A DNA stretch of 45,042 nt, from assembly GCA_007121385.1 (NCBI GenBank), contig SKLV01000078.1, forward strand, positions 1 to 45,042, given 5' to 3'. This stretch comes from Bdellovibrionales bacterium (GTDB taxonomy: Bacteria; Bdellovibrionota; Bdellovibrionia; Bdellovibrionales; UBA1609). Shown here piece by piece: positions 1-7,665 of the stretch (the stretch's first letter is position 1; every line of letters begins with the position of its first letter). The translations under genes were made by a program, and so were the position numbers. The notes under the pieces are model-generated. The model saw only the letters and a list, made by a program, of their open reading frames with translations. It had not been told where the DNA came from and searched no databases.

Positions 1-898
1 AACTCTGAATGCTGGCCAAGGGAGTCAACCCCAAGGCCTGAGCCTTCTCTCGACTCATCATTAGCACAGCCGCAGCTCCATCGGTGATGGGGCAGGCATT
101 GCCCACGGTGATGCTGCCGTGTTTGCGATCAAAAAAGGGCTTGAGCTTAGCCATCTTTTCCAAAGTCTGACCCTCCCTGGGGCCTATATCTTCACTGATG
201 ACCTCTTTGTACTTGGGCTTAATAAAAACTGGAGTGATCTCCTCGGCCAGTCGTCCCTCTTTTTGCGCCACTATCGCTCTCTCATGGCTGCGCACCGCAA
301 ACTGATCCTGCTCCTCCCGACTGATGGAAAATTCCCTGGCCAGGATCTCTGCCGTCTGGCCCATATTGATGCCGACAAAGGGGTCTGTCAGCCCCTCCAT
401 GACAGAAATCCGGGGCTTGAGGTATTTGAGTTTCATTTTTTTTAGGGCCTTCAGGCGTCCCCCTAAGCTCTTGGCAAAGGCAAACTCGCCAAAGACCTCT
501 GCAAACTCCCTAGTGAATAAAAGGGGCAATTGGGACATGGATTCAGTGCCCCCAGCCACCACCACATCCACCGTTCCTGACCGAATCTTGTCAAAGCCTG
601 AGGTGATGCTCTCCAGGGCCGAGGCACAGTTTCGATGCACAGTGTAAGCCGAAACATTTAAAGGAATTTCTGAACGCAAGGCAATAACTCGTGAAATATT
701 CACCGAGTCAGAGGGGTTGCCTGTATTGCCAAAAATGACCTCATCAATTTCCTCAACCGGAACCTCGGTCCGGGCCAAAAGCTCCTTAACCGCGGTGGTT
801 CCCAAGTCGGCGGGGTGAACATCCTTTAACTTTGTGCCTGCCTTTGCAAAGGGGGTGCGCACTCCCTCCACCAAGACCACATCGCGCTGTGAGGCCAT
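1..898 (-). CDS. acetyl-CoA C-acyltransferase (thiolase), 3' end off the window
   Basis: The reverse strand from the ATG at 898 reads continuously to the left edge (about 299 codons), so the gene is N-terminally complete and C-terminally cut. It is a thiolase: the conserved nucleophile segment HRNCASALES carries the acyl-accepting cysteine, and VAGGTESMS and a GNACPITDGAAAV segment follow in the family order. Such enzymes cleave 3-ketoacyl-CoA in beta-oxidation or condense acetyl-CoA. The ATG is preceded by a GAGGAG ribosome binding site. The C-terminal catalytic His and Cys regions are outside the window, so degradative and biosynthetic types cannot be told apart. The gene is divergent from maeB. 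Confidence 0.93.
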   Translation of the reverse strand, partial: MASQRDVVLVEGVRTPFAKAGTKLKDVHPADLGTTAVKELLARTEVPVEEIDEVIFGNTGNPSDSVNISRVIALRSEIPLNVSAYTVHRNCASALESITSGFDKIRSGTVDVVVAGGTESMSQLPLLFTREFAEVFGEFAFAKSLGGRLKALKKMKLKYLKPRISVMEGLTDPFVGINMGQTAEILAREFSISREEQDQFAVRSHERAIVAQKEGRLAEEITPVFIKPKYKEVISEDIGPREGQTLEKMAKLKPFFDRKHGSITVGNACPITDGAAAVLMMSREKAQALGLTPLASIQS

Positions 899-922
899 AG
901 CTGCTTCTCCTCAAAATCGTTT

Positions 923-973
923 GGGGGCCGTTAAGAAATGGACCCTACCAAAGTGCATGGCCCCCTTTTTTTT
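923..973 (+). terminator. terminator-like hairpin with T8 tract between divergent genes
   Basis: GGGGGCC at 923-929 pairs perfectly with GGCCCCC at 959-965, followed at once by eight T residues (966-973). This is the form of a rho-independent terminator read on the + strand. It lies upstream of maeB and outside any + strand gene, so it may stop antisense transcription entering from the thiolase side. On the other strand the same stem would sit in the 5' leader of the thiolase mRNA. The 29-nt loop is long for a terminator. Confidence 0.4.
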
Positions 974-1032
974 GTCAACCGCTTCGGAGAGGGACAAAGA
1001 CCTGTTGACCCCTTGAGGCGACTCAAGAAGCG

Positions 1033-1062
1033 TTGACTTTCCCAGTCACAGCCCCCTAGAGT
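1033..1062 (+). promoter_or_regulatory. candidate sigma-70-type promoter for maeB
   Basis: TTGACT at 1033-1038 is followed after 18 nt by TAGAGT at 1057-1062, about 50 nt upstream of the maeB start and downstream of the terminator-like hairpin. The -35 box is a good match and the -10 box matches four of six positions. This is a sequence match only. Confidence 0.3.
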
Positions 1063-1115
1063 TCAGACTGCTTAAACCCTTAAGATCAGCTTCAGTTTGG
1101 GGCGGAGGTAAAACC

Positions 1116-3404
1116 ATGAGCAAAAGTCTGGATCAAGAGGCCTTAGAGTATCACTCTCGTCCTCAGCCGGGAAAAGTGGAGGTCGTTTCCAGCAAAGACT
1201 GCCGTAGTGAGCATTCCTTGGCTCTGGCCTATTCCCCTGGAGTGGCCGCCCCCTGCAAGGAGATCTTTAAGGACCCGGCCAAAGCCTACGAATACACCAC
1301 CAAAGGCAACTTGGTGGCTGTGATCACTAATGGCACTGCCGTTTTGGGCTTGGGCAATATAGGAGCCTTGGCGGGCAAGCCCGTGATGGAAGGCAAAGGT
1401 GTTTTATTTAAGCAGTTTGCCGACATCAATGTCTTCGATATCGAACTCAACACTCAGAGCACGGAGGAGTTTATCACTGCCGTCAAAGCTTTGGAGCCCA
1501 CCTTTGGGGGCATTAATCTTGAGGACATTGCCGCCCCTGAGTGCTTTGTCATTGAGGAGACCCTCAAAAAAGAAATGGATATCCCCGTCTTTCATGATGA
1601 CCAACATGGCACCGCCATCATTACGGCCGCTGCCTTGATCAACGCCTGCCGGATTTCTCGCCGTGAGATAGATCAAATTCAAGTGGTCTTCAATGGAGCC
1701 GGGGCGGCTTCCATTGCCTGTGCCCGCCTCTTCTTTCATCTGGGAGTCAAGAGAGAAAACCTATTGATGTGTGACTCTCAGGGGGTGATTTATGAGGGTC
1801 GACAAAAGGGGATGAATCCCTATAAGGCTGAGTTTGCTGTGGCCACTGAAAAACGCAGCTTGGCTGATGCCCTTAAAGGGGCTGATGTCTTTGTGGGGCT
1901 AAGTGTGGCCGGAGTGATGACCGAAGAGATGCTGATGAGCATGGCTGAACAGCCCATTGTCTTTGCCATGGCCAACCCAGACCCAGAAATCAACCCCGAA
2001 CTGGCTAAGCAGCTGCGCCCCGACGCCATCGTGGCCACAGGCCGCAGTGACTACCCCAATCAGGTCAATAATGTCCTGGGCTTTCCCTTTATCTTTCGTG
2101 GAGCCTTGGACGTGCAGGCACGACAGATCAACGAGGAGATGAAGCTGGCGGCCGTCCATGCCATTGCTGAGCTGGCCCGGGAAGATGTCCCAGAAAGTGT
2201 TTCGGCCGCCTACAGTCACCGCAGCTTTCAATTTGGCCCGGATTACATTATCCCCAAGCCCTTCGATCCTCGAGTGCTGCTCAAAGTAGCTCCCGCTGTG
2301 GCCAAGGCCGCCATGCAGAGCGGTGTGGCCCGCAAGCCCATCGAGAACTTTAAGTCCTATACCGAACAGCTGGAAGCCAAGCAGAGCTTTCGCCGCGGCT
2401 TTATTCGCAACCAGATCAACCAGATCAAATCTCGGGGAAGACGCCGAGGCCAAGATATCCCCAAAATTTACTTTCCGGAGGGCCGCTCAAGTAAAGTTTT
2501 AAAGGCCCTGAACTCCATGATCCCGGAAAAGGTCTTTCACCCTGTTCTCTTGGGCTACGAAGATCAGGTCCGAGGCCGGATTCAGGAGCTGGATTTAGAT
2601 CAGCTCAGCGATGTGCCTATTATTCATCCTTCTCGGCACCCCAAATTTGAACGCTACTGCCAAGAGTTTTATGAGAAAAGGCGACGCAAAGGAGTGATGT
2701 GGGCTGAGGCTGAAAGACTAATGGCTGACCCTAACTACTTTGCCTCCATGGCCGTCCACCTGGGTGATGCCGATGGACTGGTGACCGGAGCCACCCAAAA
2801 CTATGCCGACTGTGTGCGCCCAATTTTAGAGATTATCGGGACCGGCAAGCATAAAACGGCCTCCGGCCTCAATATCGTTCTATTCAAAGACCGGATGCTG
2901 TTTTTTGCCGACACCACAGTGAACATTGATCCCACTGCTGAGCAGGTGGCCAATATCGCCATCCACGCAGCTCGGGTGGCTCGCTACTTTAAAGTGGAGC
3001 CGCGAATTGCCATGCTCAGTTTTTCTAATTTTACCGCCCGCAGGGAAAGCCCTCAGAAAATGCGTCAGGCTGTGGATTTGGTTAAAAAGCGCTATCCCGA
3101 CCTGATTGTGGACGGAGAAATGCAAGCCGACACCGCCGTCAACCCCGACATCGTGGAGAGGATTTTTCCTTTCTGCGAGATTAAGGGGGGAGCCAATATC
3201 CTCATTTTCCCAAATTTAGACGCCGGCAACATTGGTTACAAATTGGTACAACAGCTGGGGGGAGGAGAGGTTTTAGGGCCTTTTTTAATGGGGGTGAGGA
3301 AACCGGCCAATGTTTTACAGCGGACTTGTACAGTTGATGATATCATGAATACAATGGTACTGACGGCCCTTGAGGCCAGAGCCTATAACTACAAAAAGGA
3401 GTAG
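1116..3404 (+). CDS. maeB: NADP-dependent malic enzyme with C-terminal phosphotransacetylase domain
   Basis: The 762-residue protein has the length and two-part layout of MaeB. The N-terminal malic enzyme half (about 1-430) contains HDDQHGT near residue 160 and a Rossmann GAGAASIA motif near 193. The C-terminal half (from about 447, [16 protein letters not shown]) is a phosphate acetyl/butyryltransferase-like domain that usually acts as a regulatory domain rather than an active transferase. The enzyme decarboxylates malate to pyruvate, producing NADPH. An ATG with GGCGGAGG upstream fixes the start. The stop codon is followed directly, in the same frame, by hflX. Confidence 0.97.
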   Translation: MSKSLDQEALEYHSRPQPGKVEVVSSKDCRSEHSLALAYSPGVAAPCKEIFKDPAKAYEYTTKGNLVAVITNGTAVLGLGNIGALAGKPVMEGKGVLFKQFADINVFDIELNTQSTEEFITAVKALEPTFGGINLEDIAAPECFVIEETLKKEMDIPVFHDDQHGTAIITAAALINACRISRREIDQIQVVFNGAGAASIACARLFFHLGVKRENLLMCDSQGVIYEGRQKGMNPYKAEFAVATEKRSLADALKGADVFVGLSVAGVMTEEMLMSMAEQPIVFAMANPDPEINPELAKQLRPDAIVATGRSDYPNQVNNVLGFPFIFRGALDVQARQINEEMKLAAVHAIAELAREDVPESVSAAYSHRSFQFGPDYIIPKPFDPRVLLKVAPAVAKAAMQSGVARKPIENFKSYTEQLEAKQSFRRGFIRNQINQIKSRGRRRGQDIPKIYFPEGRSSKVLKALNSMIPEKVFHPVLLGYEDQVRGRIQELDLDQLSDVPIIHPSRHPKFERYCQEFYEKRRRKGVMWAEAERLMADPNYFASMAVHLGDADGLVTGATQNYADCVRPILEIIGTGKHKTASGLNIVLFKDRMLFFADTTVNIDPTAEQVANIAIHAARVARYFKVEPRIAMLSFSNFTARRESPQKMRQAVDLVKKRYPDLIVDGEMQADTAVNPDIVERIFPFCEIKGGANILIFPNLDAGNIGYKLVQQLGGGEVLGPFLMGVRKPANVLQRTCTVDDIMNTMVLTALEARAYNYKKE

Positions 3405-3410
3405 GGTTTT

Positions 3411-4655
3411 ATAGCGCAGGAAAAAGCCATTGTCGTTGGCGTGGGACTCAAAACTGAGTCCTTTGTTGAGCTCAAAGAGAGCTTGGCCGAACTGGAGGAG
3501 CTGGCCTTTGCCGCCGGAGCCGAAGTGGTGGGCAGCCTTGTCCAAGTGTTGCCCCAATACAACCCTGCCACCCTGATGGGAGCTGGCAAAGTTCAAGAAA
3601 TCAAGAAAATGGTGGTGGACGGACAGGTGAGCCTTGTGGTGATTGACCATCCTTTGACCGGTAGCCAGACTCGCAACCTGGAAAAGGAGTGGGGAGCCCG
3701 AGTCCTCGACCGCAGCCAATTGATCCTGGATATTTTTGCCCAGAGGGCGACTTCTCACGAGGGAAAGCTCCAAGTGGAGCTGGCACAGATGCTGGATCAA
3801 CTCCCGCGAATGGTGGGGGCCTGGCTAGGCTCTCTCTCGCGGATGGGTGGAGGAATTGGCACTCGCGGCCCCGGAGAAACAGCCCTTGAACTGGACCGAC
3901 GACGCATTCGCGAGAGAGTGAAGCAGATCCGCAAACAACTGGAGGTGGTGCAACAGAGCCGAGCCCAGCACCGCTCCCTCCGGCGCCGGCAAAAAGTTCC
4001 CAGCTTTGCCCTGATCGGCTACACCAACACGGGCAAAAGCACCTTACTCAACCAACTCACCCAATCGCAGGTTTTTACCAAAGACCAAGTTTTTGCCACC
4101 CTCGATCCCACCACGCGAAAAATTCACTTGGCCGAATTTGGCCCTGCTGTGATTACAGACACAGTGGGCTTTATCCGTAAACTCCCTACTCATCTGATTG
4201 ACGCCTTTAAAGCCACTCTTGAAGAGACCGCTGAGGCCGACATTCTCCTGCATGTCATTGACCTCAACAGCCCTCAGATGGATCAGCAGATGAGAGAGGT
4301 GGAAAAGCTGATTCAAGAGTTCGGTTGGCAGGACAAGCCAATAATATATGTTTACAATAAAGCCGACAAAGCCCCCTTTGAAAAGCAATTTCAGGTGAAA
4401 ACTCATCCCCGAGTCTTTGTCAGCGCCCTGAAAGGGGATGGCCTGGATAAGCTGCGCCGTTTAATGGGCGAAACCTTGAACTCTCTTAATCAGAGCATTG
4501 AACTCTACTTTCCCCGAGACCAGGAACATCGGATCTACGAATTGGGCCGGGAGAGTCAGATTCAAAAGACCGAAACGGGAAGTCAGGGCACCATCTGCCA
4601 CGCCCTCCTCACTCCAGCTCAAATCAGCCGCTGGTCCGAGTTTTTGGTGAAGTGA
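3411..4655 (+). CDS. hflX: GTPase HflX, probable AUA start
   Basis: HflX is a ribosome-associated GTPase that splits stalled 70S ribosomes. The G1 motif GYTNTGKST (near residue 203), DTVGF (about 250) and NKAD (about 316) are visible, as are the family's glycine-rich GGIGTRGPGET segment and the ILDIFAQRA stretch. No ATG, GTG or TTG occurs between the maeB stop (TAG, 3402-3404, same frame) and a GTG at 3441. Starting at that GTG would remove the first strand of the conserved N-terminal domain (KAIVVGVGL). A strong AAGGAG (3396-3401) lies 9 nt before an ATA at 3411, so I place the start there. Starts at ATT 3429 or GTG 3441 are less likely. Confidence 0.9.
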   Translation: MAQEKAIVVGVGLKTESFVELKESLAELEELAFAAGAEVVGSLVQVLPQYNPATLMGAGKVQEIKKMVVDGQVSLVVIDHPLTGSQTRNLEKEWGARVLDRSQLILDIFAQRATSHEGKLQVELAQMLDQLPRMVGAWLGSLSRMGGGIGTRGPGETALELDRRRIRERVKQIRKQLEVVQQSRAQHRSLRRRQKVPSFALIGYTNTGKSTLLNQLTQSQVFTKDQVFATLDPTTRKIHLAEFGPAVITDTVGFIRKLPTHLIDAFKATLEETAEADILLHVIDLNSPQMDQQMREVEKLIQEFGWQDKPIIYVYNKADKAPFEKQFQVKTHPRVFVSALKGDGLDKLRRLMGETLNSLNQSIELYFPRDQEHRIYELGRESQIQKTETGSQGTICHALLTPAQISRWSEFLVK

Positions 4656-4673
4656 ATTCCACCCATCTAATAA

Positions 4674-4703
4674 AAAACCCAAGCTGATAACAGCTTGGGT
4701 TTT
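4674..4703. terminator. bidirectional rho-independent terminator
   Basis: A 13-bp perfect stem (AAACCCAAGCTG with CAGCTTGGGTTT, loop ATAA) is flanked by A-runs on the left and T-runs on the right. It lies between the convergent hflX and the LuxR-type gene and can serve both strands. Confidence 0.9.
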
Positions 4704-4773
4704 GGTCAAACTTATAAGTTCGAGATCTTCAGCCAAACTCTCTCAGAGCCTGGCCTCAGAACTTAGACTAGAA

Positions 4774-5166
4774 TCAGTTACCGAAAGAATCAGCGCCAGG
4801 ACCACGATTGATGTTCATTCCGGGCAGAGTGGCGATACCTGAGTCCTGAGCCACTGTGGCGTTGCCTGCAGGGATAGTGTTGGCAGCTGCGGCTTGAGGA
4901 GCACCGGCGACCATGGTGTTTTCGGTGGAGATTTGACGATCTTCTTTTTCCACAAAGCCAAGGTGAGGCAAGCACCAGACGATCAGCTGAGCACGAGACT
5001 TCACATTCATCTTTTTATAGATGTTGGTCAGGTGAAACTTCACTGTTTTTTCAGTGACGAACAACTGGTTGGCAACTTCCTTGTTGGACAGTCCCTTGGT
5101 CACCAACTCGGCCACTTCTGCCTCACGATTTGACAAACCTTTTTGAATTAGGACATCTCTGAGCAT
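4774..5166 (-). CDS. stand-alone LuxR/GerE-type HTH regulator with low-complexity tail
   Basis: The first 70 of 130 residues form a LuxR-type DNA-binding domain: LSNREAEVAELVTKGLSNKE, then VTEKTVKFHLTNIYKKM as the recognition-helix region. No receiver or sensor domain precedes it. Residues about 75-130 are rich in Ala, Gly, Asn and Thr and look disordered. A GGGAGGGAG ribosome binding site precedes the ATG. The gene lies downstream of glnD but behind a 198-nt gap with its own candidate operator repeats, so it probably has its own promoter. It resembles GerE-like single-domain regulators; its target genes are unknown. Confidence 0.85.
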   Translation of the reverse strand: MLRDVLIQKGLSNREAEVAELVTKGLSNKEVANQLFVTEKTVKFHLTNIYKKMNVKSRAQLIVWCLPHLGFVEKEDRQISTENTMVAGAPQAAAANTIPAGNATVAQDSGIATLPGMNINRGPGADSFGN

Positions 5167-5205
5167 CCTTGCTCCCTCCCCAATAATAGTTATTATTATT
5201 TTTCT

Positions 5206-5264
5206 CTTCAGACCTTTTTCTAGAGGCCCGACGACCTGTATTAAAGTCTGACAGGCTTCAGACC
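5206..5264 (-). promoter_or_regulatory. candidate operator: direct and inverted repeats upstream of the LuxR-type gene
   Basis: The 9-mer CTTCAGACC (GGTCTGAAG on the minus strand) occurs at 5206-5214 and 5256-5264, exactly 50 bp apart. The second copy overlaps a perfect inverted repeat, GTCTGA-CAGGCT-TCAGAC, at 5246-5263. Both copies lie 40-100 bp upstream of the regulator's start, where a regulator or autoregulator could bind. This is inferred from the pattern only. Confidence 0.35.
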
Positions 5265-5364
5265 ATACCGCAACCCTAAAGTTTTAAAAAAAAATGAAAC
5301 TGGACTGAATTAACCGAATTTAAACAGACCTGTGTCCAAGTCCGACTATATGCTTATGTTACAC

Positions 5365-7665
5365 TCAAAGCCCTAAGCACTCTAGGATCTTACCAATGTC
5401 CTGTCCTTTTATTTTATCCACCGCAAAGACATCATCCACCTGTCGTCCCCAAGTGTGAACTCGCGCCCAACGAATGGTCAAACCTAAGTCAAAAAGAGCC
5501 TGAGCGGCGGCCAATAAAAGCCCTCTCTGATCCCGGCCCCTGAAGCTAATGATCCACTCTTGATCATCCTCCCCGACGAGGGTGACATGATCAAATTGAA
5601 CATGGGGAATGGGCCCAAGAGGAGTCTTTTCAATCTCCCTCTCCACAATCTGTAAAAGACGCGACAGCTGAGCCGGAGTCTTTTGACTGCGGACATGAAA
5701 CCAATCATAGGCCCCCACACCCGGCCAAGTTCGCACCGAGGACTGCTGAATCCGGCTGCCTGTTGCAAAGAGGCTCCGGACAAAGCCTAAAAAAAGTCCG
5801 GGGCGATCCTGAATTCGGTGAAAACGCACCCATATCTCGCCTCTGGAGTTCTTCACCACCTTCAAAGCAAGATCTTCTTGAACCTCCTTTAAGTGATTTA
5901 ACTCTTCAAGAACGACTCCATTGGGCAAAGCCTCCACCACCGTTGGGTCCATCTGCTGCAGAATTTCTTTGGGCCAAGAGATGTTCTGCTTCTCCATAAA
6001 ATTTAAAAACTTCATAAAACGGGTGGCATAGGAGGAGCGCAGGGAGTTCACCAAGTCCATGAGCAACTGCTCTTTCCAGTCCGTCCAAGCCTCTGGATTG
6101 GTCGCGCGAATATCCACAGCGGTAAAGACGGCCAGCCGAGTGAGCCGCTTCTCCCGGACCCCCAAGCTGTGAAGCCTTTGCCAAGTGCTGGGCTCTTGGG
6201 AGTTCATGCGAAAGGCCGCGGTGGACAAAGTCAGGTGATTTCGCACCATCCAGGCCACCTCTAAAGTCAGACGCAAAGACAGCCCCATGGCCACAAAATC
6301 TCTCTTGACTAAGGCCTCTCCCTTGGTGGAGTGATCCCCCCCTTTACCCTTTGCCAAGTCATGGTACAGGGCTGTCCACAGGAGAATACGAAAATCCTGA
6401 GCATCTAACTCTTTGACTAGAGGGGCCAGGCGCCCCAGAGTGCTGGGTCCAGCATACACTCTAAGAACTTCCTTAAGGGCCTGGCTCAAATGAGCATCCA
6501 CAGTGAAGCGATGGTAGTGGTCGTGCTGAACGACCCCCTTGACTCGAGCCAAGTCAGGAATCAGTCGCTCCAAAACTCGAGAGCGAAAAAGGGCACGAAA
6601 AAACTCAGGCGAGTGATTCACGGTAAAAGCCTGATTGAGCTGGCGACCCACTGATCTTTTATAGGAGACCGGAGCCGACAGTTTGAGCCCAGGCCCGAGA
6701 ACGGAGTCCTCCACCTCCCAGCGCAGACGGCCCTGCATCAACACCGATGGATCCCCTTTGAGAGCCTCAAAAACCTCGGACAGAGTCTTTAAACGTCGTG
6801 ATGCAGTCTGCCCCAGCCGCTGAGAAGAGGCCATAGCTCGCTCCATCACCCAGTCATGAATAAAGCTCACCTGGGCTAAACTTCTCTGCAGCTTCTGCAT
6901 CAGAGGGCCTGGTTCCGCAAAGCCCATCTGCTCTGCCAACTCTCTTTGTTCCCCGGCGGAGAGAATATCCATCCCCCCCAAAAGGTGTAGCCGTTGACGC
7001 AGCTCCAGATAAAAGCTTTGGTTGCGGCTGAGGATACGACGCGCTTGTCCCAGCTCAATACTCAAAGAGGAAGCAAAAAATAGATCCAAAACATAAAAGG
7101 CCTGCTGGGCATCGCGCAGAGCCCCTGGGCCATACTTTAGGTTGGGCTCCAAGTAATTTGAAACCGAGTCATAGCGCTCATTGCGACTTTTTTGCTCCTG
7201 ACGCATAAACTTTAAAGACCGCTTCCACACTTTAAGTCCCTGGTCTCGCAGCCGCTGCTGCTGTTCAGTCAAGAAAGGTTCGGCCTCTGGCACTAGGGCC
7301 CGGGCATAAGGAATGGCCAGAATATCCTGAACATCCACTCCCTCCGTCCAGTCCTGCATATTCTGCGGCACCCGATAGCGCAGGGGCCAGCGCTCATGGG
7401 TCAGGTCCTGCACCAACTCCAGAACCAAGTCTTCAGGGCCCAGAAAGATCATGTCCAAATCGGAATGAGGACACAGCTCCCCCCGAGCCAGCGAGCCAGT
7501 GGCCACGGGCAGTGATTGAGCCCAATTGGGGTGCTGAGAAAAGGCCTTGATCACAGTATCCTGAATCCAAGCCGACAGGGAGGAGCCAAACTGCAGCTCC
7601 CCCTGAGCCAACAACTCCCGAGCTCTGGCTAGAGATTGGGAATTCAGCAGAGATCTTTTTGCCAT
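5365..7665 (-). CDS. glnD: bifunctional PII uridylyltransferase / uridylyl-removing enzyme
   Basis: GlnD senses glutamine and adds or removes UMP on PII proteins. In the 766 residues there is a nucleotidyltransferase motif GSLARGELCPHSDLDM (from residue 57), a central HD hydrolase motif YHDLAKGKGGDHS (about 435), and C-terminal ACT-like regions (VGAYDWFHVRSQ..., then DQRGLLLAAAQALFDLGL). It is somewhat shorter than the roughly 890-residue enterobacterial protein. The ATG lies inside the 3' end of mutS (22-bp overlap), indicating translational coupling in a mutS-glnD operon. Confidence 0.93.
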   Translation of the reverse strand: MAKRSLLNSQSLARARELLAQGELQFGSSLSAWIQDTVIKAFSQHPNWAQSLPVATGSLARGELCPHSDLDMIFLGPEDLVLELVQDLTHERWPLRYRVPQNMQDWTEGVDVQDILAIPYARALVPEAEPFLTEQQQRLRDQGLKVWKRSLKFMRQEQKSRNERYDSVSNYLEPNLKYGPGALRDAQQAFYVLDLFFASSLSIELGQARRILSRNQSFYLELRQRLHLLGGMDILSAGEQRELAEQMGFAEPGPLMQKLQRSLAQVSFIHDWVMERAMASSQRLGQTASRRLKTLSEVFEALKGDPSVLMQGRLRWEVEDSVLGPGLKLSAPVSYKRSVGRQLNQAFTVNHSPEFFRALFRSRVLERLIPDLARVKGVVQHDHYHRFTVDAHLSQALKEVLRVYAGPSTLGRLAPLVKELDAQDFRILLWTALYHDLAKGKGGDHSTKGEALVKRDFVAMGLSLRLTLEVAWMVRNHLTLSTAAFRMNSQEPSTWQRLHSLGVREKRLTRLAVFTAVDIRATNPEAWTDWKEQLLMDLVNSLRSSYATRFMKFLNFMEKQNISWPKEILQQMDPTVVEALPNGVVLEELNHLKEVQEDLALKVVKNSRGEIWVRFHRIQDRPGLFLGFVRSLFATGSRIQQSSVRTWPGVGAYDWFHVRSQKTPAQLSRLLQIVEREIEKTPLGPIPHVQFDHVTLVGEDDQEWIISFRGRDQRGLLLAAAQALFDLGLTIRWARVHTWGRQVDDVFAVDKIKGQDIGKILECLGL

